A DNA stretch of 64,000 nucleotides from Pontibacter pamirensis (lineage in GTDB: Bacteria > Bacteroidota > Bacteroidia > Cytophagales > Hymenobacteraceae). The DNA lies in the NCBI RefSeq assembly GCF_010015475.1, contig NZ_SSNI01000004.1, positions 1 to 64,000 of the forward strand. The letters are read 5' to 3'. Position numbers and translations under genes: made by a program. Under the pieces are notes generated by a model. The model made no database searches. It saw only the letters and a program-made list of their open reading frames with translations, and was not told the origin of the DNA. Positions 15,943-25,289 of the stretch are shown here, in pieces. Each line of letters opens with the position of its first letter. Position 1 is the first letter of the stretch.

Positions 15943-17574
15943 TTAAGAGAAAAAGTTATGAATAAAGCTAATGGCCATGGCGCCTTCACCAACGCTGGAG
16001 GCTACCCGCTTGGCAGAGCCGCTGCGTAAGTCGCCAACGGCAAACAGACCAGGCTGTGAAGTTTCCAGAGGGTAGGGCGGGCGATCTAAATCCCAGTGGA
16101 AGCACTGTAAATCGTATGCGCTAAGTTCATTTCCAGTCAAAACAAACCCTTTTCTATCCATGCATATCAGGTTCTGTAACCAATCACTGGCAGGAACAGC
16201 GCCGATAAAAAGGAACAGGTTCCGTAAACGCAGGCTGCTTTTTTCATTGCTTATGTTGTTGGTTAGTGTCACCTTTTCCAAGTGCTCTTCGCCTTCCAAA
16301 GCTGTGACCTCTGAATTGATATGCACCTGAATTTTCGGTTCATTCTCCACGCGTTTGATGAGGTAAGAAGACATACTGTTTTCTAAAGTATCACCCCGAA
16401 TAATTAGGTGTACTTTGGCTGCGAAAGTGGCGAGGAACATGGCTGCCTGGCCTGCCGAGTTTCCTCCGCCCACAATAGCCACTTCTTCTTTCTGGCAAGT
16501 GTTTGCTTCGGTGGTTGTAGCGCCATAAAACACGCCTCTTCCTTTATAGAAATCTATGTTTTCTACTTCCAGGCTGCGGTACTTTGCACCCGAAGCGGCA
16601 ATCACAGTACTGGCGAATATTGATTTTCCATCTTTTGTCTTTAACTCAAAATGGTTTTTGTGGCGTATCAGTGTATCAGCTTCCATGGGTACAGACACCG
16701 TGCAACCGAACTTTTGTGCCTGTGTGTAGGCGCGGTTTGCCAGTTCGCTGCCTGAAATGCCTGTCGGAAAACCTAAGTAGTTTTCTATTTTGGAACTGTT
16801 TCCGGCTTGCCCCCCGGGTCCTATTTTATCTATGGTAATGGTTTTCAGACCTTCGGAGGCGCCATATACACTTGCGGCCAGTCCGCCAGGTCCGGCACCT
16901 ACAATCAGAATATCGTATTTGTCTTCCTGAATAGTGGCGCTTATACCTGTATGCCGCGCGATGTCCTGTAGCGAAGGCTTACGGTACACGTTAAAATCAG
17001 CATCTATAATAACAGGTGTTTCCTCCTGCTTTATGTTGAAGTTTAGCAATATCTCTTCCGCCTCTTTGTCTTTTTCCAGGTCTAGCCAGACGTAACGCAG
17101 GTGGTTCTTAGAAAAAAATTCGCGCAAACTGTATGTTTCAGGGGAAAATCTGGAGCCAAGCAGCGTAAATCCAGCATCGTGTTTCTTCAGCAGCTCTTTG
17201 CGCCTCATTATAAAGGCCGTAATAAGGATGTCGTTCAGGTCAGGGTAAGAAGACAGAATTTCCGAAAGCTTTTTGTGCGGTACCCGGATAAGGGTACAAT
17301 CAGTCTTTGCTACGGCCCTGAAAACGGAAGCCCTTTGGGAAAGCATGTCACTGTCGCCAGTGAATTCGCCTTTTGTATGGGTCGTAATAAGTGTATCCGG
17401 TTGAAAAGGGTCTATTATATCAACCTCTCCCTCTAATACAATAAAGAAATCAAACCCGCGTTCGCCCTCCTCAATAACGACCTCCTGCGCCTGATAGGTT
17501 TTTAAATTGCCTTCTTTTTCGAAAATGTAAACCTGCTTCTCTGTCAGCGTTGGAAATGACTTTACTCTTTTCAT
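15943..17574 (-). CDS. cNMP-binding domain fused to a thioredoxin-reductase-like flavoprotein
   Basis: The 543-residue protein has a cyclic-nucleotide-binding (Crp-like) domain at about 10-135, a short glutaredoxin-like segment (about 155-215) without Cys-x-x-Cys, then a thioredoxin-reductase fold with the FAD loop GAGPGGLAAS and the NADPH loop GGGNSAGQAA. At the place of the reductase CxxC it reads YGATTTEAN, so dithiol chemistry as in TrxB is unlikely; members of this fused family known to me share that loss. It may be a regulated NAD(P)H oxidase or sensor. It is transcribed divergently from the ethylene-receptor-like kinase. Confidence 0.8.
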   Translation of the reverse strand: MKRVKSFPTLTEKQVYIFEKEGNLKTYQAQEVVIEEGERGFDFFIVLEGEVDIIDPFQPDTLITTHTKGEFTGDSDMLSQRASVFRAVAKTDCTLIRVPHKKLSEILSSYPDLNDILITAFIMRRKELLKKHDAGFTLLGSRFSPETYSLREFFSKNHLRYVWLDLEKDKEAEEILLNFNIKQEETPVIIDADFNVYRKPSLQDIARHTGISATIQEDKYDILIVGAGPGGLAASVYGASEGLKTITIDKIGPGGQAGNSSKIENYLGFPTGISGSELANRAYTQAQKFGCTVSVPMEADTLIRHKNHFELKTKDGKSIFASTVIAASGAKYRSLEVENIDFYKGRGVFYGATTTEANTCQKEEVAIVGGGNSAGQAAMFLATFAAKVHLIIRGDTLENSMSSYLIKRVENEPKIQVHINSEVTALEGEEHLEKVTLTNNISNEKSSLRLRNLFLFIGAVPASDWLQNLICMDRKGFVLTGNELSAYDLQCFHWDLDRPPYPLETSQPGLFAVGDLRSGSAKRVASSVGEGAMAISFIHNFFS

Positions 17575-17908
17575 GTCTTGGTGCTAAAGTCTTGTTTCGT
17601 CGCGAACTATTTTCTCGTGTTGCCCGCTGTATTCTAAAAGCTTATACGGTACATGAGAATATAATAGGCGGTTCAGCTTTATATGTTTTCAACCAGCCGG
17701 AGAAGGAATGATGTGCTGCACATTTCATCGCTTTCCTAGCGTAGCACCGTTGCACCACCCATATTAACCCCTTACATGGCACACTGCCCATACGCGTTAT
17801 TGCTATTGCTAGAGGAATGTTCCTGTGCATCATATATCCGGCTGTACTTAGCATAATGCTTGGAACTTTGATTAAATTTGATCCCTATTTTACCCTAAGG
17901 CCAGCAGT
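17575..17908. other. Divergent intergenic region with a -7 element for the kinase
   Basis: This 334-base region separates two divergent genes. TAAATTTG at 17873-17880 matches the -7 element for the histidine kinase, starting 36 bases before its ATG; no good -33 TTG sits at the right spacing. A 70-codon minus-strand frame at 17642-17854 has no recognisable content and I do not count it as a gene. Confidence 0.45.
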
Positions 17909-19264
17909 ATGGAGTTTGTTCAAAAATTATTTCAATCAGACTTCATGCCCCACGGGCATTGCTATTTCTGGAAACCCGAAATCCTGTGGCTGACAGTAGG
18001 AGGGGATGCCCTGACTGCGGCGGCCTACTATTCTATTCCCCTGATGCTGCTTTATTTTGCCCGGAACCGACAGGATTTGGCGCATAAGAATGTATTTTTC
18101 TTGTTTGCGGCTTTTATACTCCTGTGCGGTACCACCCACGTGCTTGATATCTGGACCGCCTGGGTGCCGACTTACAGATTGGCCGGAGTGGTGAAAATGG
18201 TAACTGGCCTTGTTTCTATAGCCACTGCTGCTGTTCTGTACAGGTCTATTCCTACTATGCTCGCCATACCTAGTACCGTACAACTGGAGACGGCAAACCG
18301 GCAACTTAAAGAAGAGATAAATGAACGCGAAAAGGCACAGGCAGAGCTTAACCTGGCAAAAATTGAGCTTGAAAACCGGGTACAGGAGCGGACAGCGCAG
18401 CTATTCAAGGCTAACCGTGATCTGGAGGCTGAAATAGAGCAACGGAGGAAGGCGCAGAAAGCACTTCTTGAAAAGAACCAGGACCTGGTCCGGATAAACG
18501 CTGATTTGGATAGCTTTGTGTACCTGGCTTCCCATGACTTGAAGTCACCTGTATCAAACATCGAGGGACTCATTAATGCCTTGCGTGAGGAAATGGAAGC
18601 TCCGGATGGAGCAGTGGAGCCTGTGCTGGAGCGGCTGGAGACTTCTGTGCAAAAGATTAATCATACCATTCAGGACTTGTCTGATGTAAGCAAAATACAG
18701 CGCCGGCCTGATAATGAAATAATGGAGGAGATTCAATTCGAAAAAATGCTGGAAGATGTGTTGGGCAGTATCCAGAATATGGTACAGCAGTCTGGGGTGC
18801 AGATTATGACCAACTTTAGCCGCCAGCCGGCTGTCTGGTTCATTCCCCAGCATTTGCAGAGCATCCTTCAAAACCTGCTGACCAATGCCATCAAGTACAG
18901 ATCTCCTGAGCGGGATGCTGTTGTTAAAATAAGCACAGAAGAAACAGCGCAGTATGTGGTGCTTGCGGTAGAGGATAACGGAATAGGTATAGATTTAGAA
19001 AAACACGAGAAAAAAATATTCAACCTCTTCAAGCGGCTGCACGACCATGTGGAAGGGAACGGGGTAGGGCTCTATGTCATTAAGCGGATAATCGAAAACT
19101 ACCAGGGCAAAATTGAAGTGCAGAGCGAGGTAAACGGGGGCTCAACCTTCCGTGTCTATTTCAACAAAAGTAATGCAGCTGCTTTGGTAAGCAATGAAAT
19201 AACATCGCAGCATGCTGTTGCCAGTGATGCTGAGCCCAGCGCTGATTTACAACCTGCTGAATAG
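17909..19264 (+). CDS. Sensor histidine kinase with an ethylene-receptor-type sensor domain
   Basis: The 451-residue product has three N-terminal TM helices homologous in pattern to the plant ETR1 ethylene-binding domain. The residues ETR1 needs (D25, Y32, I35, P36, I62, C65, H69) are matched by D33, Y40, I43, P44, I70, C73 and H77, all at an offset of +8; C73 and H77 would hold Cu(I). A coiled linker (about 130-195) follows, then the phospho-acceptor His in SHDLKSPVSN and an ATPase domain with NAIKY, DNGIGID and GNGVGLYV. No GAF or receiver domain is present, and no response regulator gene adjoins. Confidence 0.88.
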   Translation: MEFVQKLFQSDFMPHGHCYFWKPEILWLTVGGDALTAAAYYSIPLMLLYFARNRQDLAHKNVFFLFAAFILLCGTTHVLDIWTAWVPTYRLAGVVKMVTGLVSIATAAVLYRSIPTMLAIPSTVQLETANRQLKEEINEREKAQAELNLAKIELENRVQERTAQLFKANRDLEAEIEQRRKAQKALLEKNQDLVRINADLDSFVYLASHDLKSPVSNIEGLINALREEMEAPDGAVEPVLERLETSVQKINHTIQDLSDVSKIQRRPDNEIMEEIQFEKMLEDVLGSIQNMVQQSGVQIMTNFSRQPAVWFIPQHLQSILQNLLTNAIKYRSPERDAVVKISTEETAQYVVLAVEDNGIGIDLEKHEKKIFNLFKRLHDHVEGNGVGLYVIKRIIENYQGKIEVQSEVNGGSTFRVYFNKSNAAALVSNEITSQHAVASDAEPSADLQPAE

Positions 19265-19340
19265 TACATAGGTTTTGAAGTGAGTTCATGATGCTAGGTT
19301 CGTAGTATGTTCTTGTGCTTTAAGGTAAATGCCCCGAGAC

Positions 19341-20357
19341 TTAATTCTTTACTTTCGGGTAGTAGAAACTGGTTGGATCAACAATGAGCTTAGCCTCACC
19401 ACCATTGGGGCTTTTAGTGAAGTTCGCATTAACGATAGCTGTTTTTCTTGGGGCAAAAGTGGTATCTGATTGGTGCGTGTGAAATACATATACTAACTTA
19501 CCTTTCTTGTCTTTTACAAAATCGCCGTGCCCTGTACCGTTTTCACCAATAGTTTTTGAGCTGATAACAGGGCTGGACTTTTGTTTTACCCATGGCCCTA
19601 AAGGACTTCTGCTGATAGCATATCCTACTGCATAGTCAGGATTACGGAAATCATTTGCGGAGTAAATCATGTAGTATAATCCCTTATGTTTGAGTACCGT
19701 TGGGCCCTCAGCTACCGGCCAATCTGCATTTGCCGTGTTCTCCCAGGGTTCTTCTGCTGCTATACATTCGCGCAAGGTCTCTTCTTTGATCGCGGAGAAG
19801 TTACCAGTCATTTCAGCTACAAATATCCTGTTGCCGTCTTTCAGGCGCACATGGTACAGGTACTTTTTTCCATCATCATCCACAAATATATATGGATCTA
19901 TCTGCTTTACAGGAGCAGCCAAGGGTTCCTTTACCTGCTGTGTAAAAGGCCCGAGCGGGCTGCTGCTTTCTGCGACAGCGATGTTCTCGTTGGCTGTGTA
20001 AGCCATTAAGAATTTACCTCGGTGATAGAACACCTGGGGTGCCCAAAATCCTATTTCTCCAAATGATTCTTCCTTCTTCAGTGCAAAGCCATCCCGAACT
20101 CCTTTAGGTCCTTTCCAGGACTTCATATCTTTTGAAGTATATACCTCAAATCCCTCATTGGCATTGCCCTCCACTGTACCATCCAGGTAGTAAGTCCCTT
20201 CATGATAAAACACAGTCGGGTCGGCTAAGTTGATGCTGCATTCCTCAACTGCATCCTGTGCCTGCGCGCGAAGGCTGCAGGAAAATAGCCACAACGCCAA
20301 TAGAAAGTGGCTGATGCTTACTGCTATAGGTTTCAATGTTCGATTCTGTGATGACAT
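19341..20357 (-). CDS. Glycoside hydrolase family 43 protein, secreted
   Basis: The 338-residue product has a signal peptide (ALWLFSCSLRAQAQ) and a five-bladed-propeller GH43 domain opening with NLADPTVFYHEGTYYL, the general-base Asp segment of the family. Later come the IDPYIFVDDDGKKYLYH blade and the VAEGPTVLKHKGLYYMIYS blade with the Glu of the general acid. GH43 enzymes act on arabinan, xylan or galactan side chains. There is no SusCD pair or regulator nearby, so the target glycan cannot be read from context. Confidence 0.88.
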   Translation of the reverse strand: MSSQNRTLKPIAVSISHFLLALWLFSCSLRAQAQDAVEECSINLADPTVFYHEGTYYLDGTVEGNANEGFEVYTSKDMKSWKGPKGVRDGFALKKEESFGEIGFWAPQVFYHRGKFLMAYTANENIAVAESSSPLGPFTQQVKEPLAAPVKQIDPYIFVDDDGKKYLYHVRLKDGNRIFVAEMTGNFSAIKEETLRECIAAEEPWENTANADWPVAEGPTVLKHKGLYYMIYSANDFRNPDYAVGYAISRSPLGPWVKQKSSPVISSKTIGENGTGHGDFVKDKKGKLVYVFHTHQSDTTFAPRKTAIVNANFTKSPNGGEAKLIVDPTSFYYPKVKN

Positions 20358-20425
20358 GATCTGCTGAAGGGCTTATGATATGATAATGCGTTTTCCGCTC
20401 TTTGTTCTTTTGCTTCCGCTTTACA

Positions 20426-21469
20426 TTATTCTTGCGGCTTCTCCAGCGCCTTTTTAACGGCTGGTGCTACTACGTTTCCCAGTAACTCAATAGCGTGCAT
20501 GACCTTAGCATGTGGCAAAGTGCCGACGCTGATATGCAACAGGAAGCGGGTGTTGCCAAACAGCTCATACTCCCATAAAATCTTGTCTATTACCTGTTGC
20601 GGACTTCCCACCAGCAAAGAGCCTTCTGGCGTGCGCATCATGTCATATTGCTCCCTGCTCATAGGAGACCATCCCCGTTCACGTCCAATCTTGCTCATTA
20701 CATAGGCGTAAGGCCCGTAAAATTCATCAGCAGCTTTCTGAGAGTCATCCGCAATGTAACCGTGTGAATTGATTGCCAGTTGGAGCTTTGCCGGATCGTG
20801 TCCGGACTTCTTGTAGGTTTCTTTGTATAGGTCTGTAAAAGGAATAAAACGTTCCGGCATTCCACCAATAATGGCCAGAGCCATGGGTAAGCCGTAAGTC
20901 GCTGCCCGCACTACTGATTCGGGTGTGCCGCCTACTGCCACCCAGAGAGGCAACTCCTCCTGGTATGGCCTTGGGTAAATACCTTGGTTATCTATGGAAG
21001 GCCTGTGTTTCCCCTCCCATGTTATTTTTTCGCTTTTGTTTAACTGAACAAGCAGTTCCAGTTTTTCGGCAAACAGGGAGTTGTAGTCTTTCAGATCATT
21101 TCCAAAGAGCGGGAAAGACTCAACAAATGAACCTCTGCCTGCCATAATCTCAGCCCTGCCTTTAGAAAGTAGGTCGACGTGCGCAAAGTCCTGGAAAACA
21201 CGAACTGGGTCATCAGAACTTAGCACTGTTACGCCACTTGAAAGCTTAATTTGCTTTGTTTTAACTGCCGCAGCTGCCAATACTACTGCAGGCGAAGACA
21301 CAATAAAATCAGGCCGGTGGTGCTCGCCAATGGAGAATACATCTAAGCCCACCTGGTCAGACAGTTCTATTTCTTCTATCAGGTTCATCATCCTTTCATG
21401 GGGGCTTAGTAGTTTTCCGGTAGAAGGGTCAGGAGTGTTTTCTACAAAAGTTGTGATACCTATTTCCAT
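20426..21469 (-). CDS. Luciferase-like FMN-dependent oxidoreductase (LLM class)
   Basis: The 347-residue TIM-barrel protein has the family N-terminus MEIGITTFVENT, SIGEHHRPDF (about residue 47) and PLWVAVGGTPESV (about 175), features of bacterial-luciferase-like monooxygenases that use reduced flavin. It is monocistronic. A perfect 13-base palindrome lies about 43 bases upstream of its start, compatible with a dimeric regulator. The substrate is unknown. Confidence 0.85.
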   Translation of the reverse strand: MEIGITTFVENTPDPSTGKLLSPHERMMNLIEEIELSDQVGLDVFSIGEHHRPDFIVSSPAVVLAAAAVKTKQIKLSSGVTVLSSDDPVRVFQDFAHVDLLSKGRAEIMAGRGSFVESFPLFGNDLKDYNSLFAEKLELLVQLNKSEKITWEGKHRPSIDNQGIYPRPYQEELPLWVAVGGTPESVVRAATYGLPMALAIIGGMPERFIPFTDLYKETYKKSGHDPAKLQLAINSHGYIADDSQKAADEFYGPYAYVMSKIGRERGWSPMSREQYDMMRTPEGSLLVGSPQQVIDKILWEYELFGNTRFLLHISVGTLPHAKVMHAIELLGNVVAPAVKKALEKPQE

Positions 21470-21511
21470 AAGCAGTGCGGATACATTTTCTTGAATAAAA
21501 ACGAACAGTTA

Positions 21512-21524
21512 TTACAAGTTGTAA
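21512..21524. promoter_or_regulatory. Palindromic operator candidate
   Basis: TTACAAGTTGTAA is a perfect inverted repeat about a central G, in the divergent region between the luciferase-like gene (start 21469, minus) and the pirin gene (start 21767, plus). It is closer to the former. No regulator gene adjoins, so the binder is unknown. Confidence 0.4.
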
Positions 21525-21766
21525 CGAAAGTGCAAATTAAATGTCTTTCAATTTATATATCCTTTTCAGAACATCCCGCTCTTTTCCTTCACTTCAGCTA
21601 CAATAAACCTGCCGTACAAAGGTCTGTTTTCTTTCTGTATATAGTCTTAAAAGGGTGTATGTTGGAGAAGAAAGATGAGATGCCTCTTTTTTGGAATGGG
21701 TAGCAAAATTTATTTTGCCAAAGCACGAAAGTTTACGTTTCAGAAAAGGAATCATAAAATGTTGTC

Positions 21767-22681
21767 ATGCTGGATATTGTCATAGAAGCCCGTAATGCAT
21801 CCATCGGTCCTGGAATGGATGTGCGCCGGATTCTTCCTTTCCGTAAGCGAAGAATGGTAGGCCCTTTCATTTTCATGGATCATGCAGGCCCTGTAGCTAT
21901 ACAGCCTTCATTAACCACTTCGATGGATGTGCTGCCGCACCCGCACATCGGATTGTCTACCGTGAGTTATTTATTCGGAGGGCAGGTCACGCACCGCGAC
22001 AGCACAGGGGTGCAGCAGGTGATACGCCCCGGAGAAGTGAACTGGATGACGGCCGGTAGTGGCATTGCCCATTCAGAACGGTTCGAAGACCCTGCTGCCT
22101 TGGCAGGAGGAAAACTGGAAATGATACAGACCTGGGTTGCCCTGCCTGAAAGAGATGAAGAGGCTGCGCCTGCTTTCGATAATTATAAATCGGAAGAGCT
22201 ACCCATTTTTACAGATAGCGGGATATGGATGCGGTTAATAGCGGGGGAAGCGTTTGGTTTGAAAAGTCATGTAAACACGCACTCTCCCTTATTCTACCTG
22301 CACGTTATCCTGGATCAGGGAACGCGTTTCGGGTTACCTGCTGGGCATACGGAGAGGGGCATTTATGTTGCGAAAGGAAGTATTGAAGTTTCAGGTTTAA
22401 CGTATGCTGCGGGCCAGATGCTAGTCTTTAACAAGGGGGCAGACCCGGTGATATTGGCAAAAGAGAAATCAACGCTTATGTATTTAGGCGGTGAACCGCT
22501 GGGAGAGCGGTTTATCTGGTGGAACTTCGTCTCTTCCAGAAAAGACCGGATAGAGCAGGCAAAGGCAGATTGGAAAGAAGGGAGGATTTTGCTACCTCCT
22601 ACAGACAACCAGGAATTTGTTCCGCTTCCGGAAGACCGCTCCAGGCCTGCCGGTAGCCCTTCGCCACAGGCACTATCATAA
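21767..22681 (+). CDS. Pirin-family cupin protein
   Basis: The 304-residue product carries the pirin N-terminal cupin: DVRRILPFRKRRMVGPF, then PHPHIGLSTVSYLFGG with the metal-ligand histidines, HRDSTG, and AGSGIAHSE with a further His. A second cupin-like domain follows (about 165-280). Pirins are iron-binding proteins; some act as quercetin dioxygenases, others as regulators. The stop is 23 bases from the convergent pcm stop. Confidence 0.9.
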   Translation: MLDIVIEARNASIGPGMDVRRILPFRKRRMVGPFIFMDHAGPVAIQPSLTTSMDVLPHPHIGLSTVSYLFGGQVTHRDSTGVQQVIRPGEVNWMTAGSGIAHSERFEDPAALAGGKLEMIQTWVALPERDEEAAPAFDNYKSEELPIFTDSGIWMRLIAGEAFGLKSHVNTHSPLFYLHVILDQGTRFGLPAGHTERGIYVAKGSIEVSGLTYAAGQMLVFNKGADPVILAKEKSTLMYLGGEPLGERFIWWNFVSSRKDRIEQAKADWKEGRILLPPTDNQEFVPLPEDRSRPAGSPSPQALS

Positions 22682-22704
22682 GGTAACCAGGGGAAACCGG
22701 TACT

Positions 22705-23403
22705 CTAATTCTTCCCGTTCCCGGTAAAGGGAACAAACACCACGGGCATCAGGTTCTTAGTTACTGTTTTACCGTTCTTCTTTTCTATCAGCGTCAGCGT
22801 TTGCGTCCTGAACTGTGGACCTACGGGAATGACCATTCTGCCGCCCTCCTTCAGTTGCTTTAGCAGGGGAGGAGGAACAGCTTCGGCACCAGCGGTTACG
22901 ATAATGGCATCGTAAGGCGCATGCTCTTCCCAGCCACGGTAGCCGTCTCCTATTTTTACCTGCACGTTGTCGTAGCCCAGTTTCTTTAACCTTTTTGCCG
23001 CCGCTTTGCCGTGTTCAGGAACAATTTCGATGGTGTATACCTCCTGCACAATTTCTGCAAGTACTGCCGCCTGGTAACCGGAGCCGGTGCCTATCTCCAG
23101 CACTTTCATCTGTGGGTTTGGCCTGATTACCTCCGTCATGTAGGCGACGATATAGGGCTGTGAAATGGTTTGCTTATAGCCAATAGGCAAGGGGTTATCC
23201 GCATAAGCCTGGGGGACCTGTCCCGGAGGAACAAATTTGTGCCGCTCTACATTGCGCATGGCATCCAGCACTGCTTCGTCTTTGATGCCCCTTCCCTCAA
23301 TGTTTCGCTGCACCATCTTTTCCCTTCTCTCCTTTAAAACATCATCCTGGACAGGAAGGGTAATCAGCATGAAGAACAGCAGGGAGGAAACTGGCAGTAA
23401 CAT
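22705..23403 (-). CDS. pcm: Protein-L-isoaspartate O-methyltransferase, probably exported
   Basis: The 232-residue protein has the PCMT pattern: ADNPLPIGYKQTISQPYIVAYM (about 65-87) and the AdoMet loop LEIGTGSGYQAA. It methylates isoaspartyl residues in damaged proteins so that they can be reset. Unlike the cytoplasmic enzyme, it opens with a hydrophobic MLLPVSSLLFFMLITLPV segment, so it may be periplasmic; a later start (MVQRNIEGRG, about residue 30) would remove that segment. Downstream and antisense lies the stop of the pirin gene. Confidence 0.88.
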   Translation of the reverse strand: MLLPVSSLLFFMLITLPVQDDVLKERREKMVQRNIEGRGIKDEAVLDAMRNVERHKFVPPGQVPQAYADNPLPIGYKQTISQPYIVAYMTEVIRPNPQMKVLEIGTGSGYQAAVLAEIVQEVYTIEIVPEHGKAAAKRLKKLGYDNVQVKIGDGYRGWEEHAPYDAIIVTAGAEAVPPPLLKQLKEGGRMVIPVGPQFRTQTLTLIEKKNGKTVTKNLMPVVFVPFTGNGKN

Positions 23404-23603
23404 ATAATCAGGATAATTATAGTGTATGAGGGCACCAAGAGAGAACAGGAGTATCCGCTGACAGCGTACAAGGTATTATTATTTATACCTTTATCTGTAG
23501 AGAAAGTTCACTCAATTTTGAGAGCTCCTTACGGACAGCGGGCTGCGATGTACCGGAAGCAATGGTAACCTAACAGGCAGAAAGTGAATAGTATGAACCA
23601 CGG

Positions 23604-23810
23604 GAGAAGCAGGTGGAGACGCTGACCGCCGCTGAGAACTATGCAAACAAACTCCTTGTGAACGGTTATGCCAACAATCTGTAGGTGCTACGGGTAATAT
23701 CCGAGAAGCTGGCGGCACAACTGGAACTGGGGAATACGCAGTACAGCCAACTAGATGCCCTGGTCATTCTCTGCCGTGCGCCTGGCGGTGGCTGGAGCAG
23801 GGAAGAATAG
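23604..23810 (+). pseudogene. Remnant of a TolC/NodT-type outer-membrane efflux channel
   Basis: Read in one frame, 69 codons give EKQVETLTAAENYANKLL, VNGYANNL, a TAG stop at 23682-23684, then QLDALVILCRAPGGGW and a terminal stop. The final ALxxLxRAxGGGW and the preceding helix are the C-terminal signature of NodT-family outer-membrane channels of RND pumps. The internal stop, a missing N-terminus and no partner pump show it is a relic. It occupies most of the 465-base gap between pcm and the glycosylase gene. Confidence 0.7.
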
Positions 23811-23868
23811 TGTGTCATGACATAGGTTCTGTTCATCAACAGTATAAACTTAACATACCTTATTTACA

Positions 23869-24618
23869 ATGCCGGAAGGGCCACAAATAGTTTTTCTGAA
23901 AGAACAGGCGGAGCAGTTTACAGGGCAGCTTGTTTTAGAAGCGAACGGAAATGCCAAGGATATGCCTTTTAATGAGATAGCGGGACAGCCATTAACAGCT
24001 ATCAAAACTTATGGGAAAGCGCTGTTCTTCTGCTTTCCCAGCGTTACCATCCGCATTCACCTGATGCTGTTTGGGAAATATGCTATTAACGGGGAGTTAA
24101 ACCGGGAGCTTCGCCTGGGGCTTGCGTTTGACACAGGAGAAATCAACTTCTACGCCTGCGACTGCCGCCTGGTTCGATGCTCCTTAAATAAACTGAATGA
24201 CTGGAGCACTGATGTGATGCACGCTTCTTTTGACCCGGATAAAGCCCTTGAGAAGCTGTACAGCAAACCAAACAGGCTCATCTGTGATGCCCTACTCGAC
24301 CAGGCTATCTTGGCTGGTGTGGGCAACGGCATTAAAAATGAAGTGCTGTTTCGCAGGCAGGTACACCCGGAAAGCATAGTTAGTAATATTCCTGAACCAG
24401 AACTCCGAAAGTTGATAGCAGCCTGTGTTGACTTCAGTTTTGAGTATCTGGACTGGAAACGGGAAAGAGCAGAAGGGCAGCACTGGCAGGTGTACAGGCA
24501 GAAGGAGTGCCCCCGGGACCGCATCCCCTTGCGGAAGGAGAAAATCGGCAAGACAGGCAGGTCGTGTTATTTCTGTGATAAGTGCCAGAAGTTGTATGTT
24601 CATGACAGTATAATGTAA
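23869..24618 (+). CDS. Fpg/Nei-family DNA glycosylase
   Basis: The 249-residue product starts MPEGPQ, giving the catalytic Pro1 and Glu2 after Met removal. It has the helix-two-turn-helix segment GVGNGIKNEVLFRRQVHP and a C-terminal four-cysteine zinc finger (ECPRD at about 220, then CYFCDKCQ). These enzymes excise oxidised bases and cut the abasic site by beta/delta elimination. The PEGPQ start points to the Nei2-like branch rather than Fpg (PELPEVE). Confidence 0.88.
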   Translation: MPEGPQIVFLKEQAEQFTGQLVLEANGNAKDMPFNEIAGQPLTAIKTYGKALFFCFPSVTIRIHLMLFGKYAINGELNRELRLGLAFDTGEINFYACDCRLVRCSLNKLNDWSTDVMHASFDPDKALEKLYSKPNRLICDALLDQAILAGVGNGIKNEVLFRRQVHPESIVSNIPEPELRKLIAACVDFSFEYLDWKRERAEGQHWQVYRQKECPRDRIPLRKEKIGKTGRSCYFCDKCQKLYVHDSIM

Positions 24619-24634
24619 GGTAGGTACAGCTGCC

Positions 24635-25130
24635 ATGCGGTTCTGCATTGTCCTTTCCAGAACATGTGTGGCGGGCTTAAATAACAGGCAAGAGCAGTTT
24701 GGCCGGAATAAGTCCGGAATTTACCACGCAGATACGATGAGCACGACCATCTACTTAAATTATCATGGATTTGGTATTTGGCGCCACCTGATGGGTAACC
24801 TGAAACTGCAGCATTTCTTTGAAGACATAAGCTGCCTAACACATAACTTAGACTACCTGCTGTATCACCACCGCAACCCGCACTGGTATGAGAACCAGTG
24901 CCAGTATCATAACTGTCCTGAAAAAACGTAGCAACTGGAGTTTATAAATGCATATAAACTTACACCGATTCTCATCTGGGTGGGCAAAGCCGACAATAGC
25001 TGGGACGCCAATCAAAAGCTGGCGATGGAAACAGGTGTTAAGGCACCTTGTCTAAATCAGGAACGACGTGCTGTTGGAAAAGCTTGTCGGTTTAGAGTGG
25101 CAGCCGCAAGCTGACATTACCATTTTGTAA
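24635..25130 (+). pseudogene. Decayed unidentified gene
   Basis: One frame runs from 24635 to a TAG at 24929 and then continues as QLEFINAYKLTPILIWVGKA, with DNSWDANQKLAMETG after it. A frame change near 25060 gives NDVLLEKLVGLEWQPQADI ending in TAA at 25130. The protein-like character on both sides of a stop and a frameshift suggests a broken gene. I do not recognise the family. The full gap from 24619 to 25289 holds nothing else. Confidence 0.4.
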
Positions 25131-25289
25131 TTAAAACCTTTCCTGCAATCGTAGCTTATACATCACTAAAAGAGTATAGGTGTTATAGATTATAATGCTT
25201 TTCTTCTTTTTTAAATTTTAAATGAGTGAGTTAAGGTCAGCTGAAGAAAGTCTGCTACGCTTAACTCATAGACCATGACGTGCGATGTA

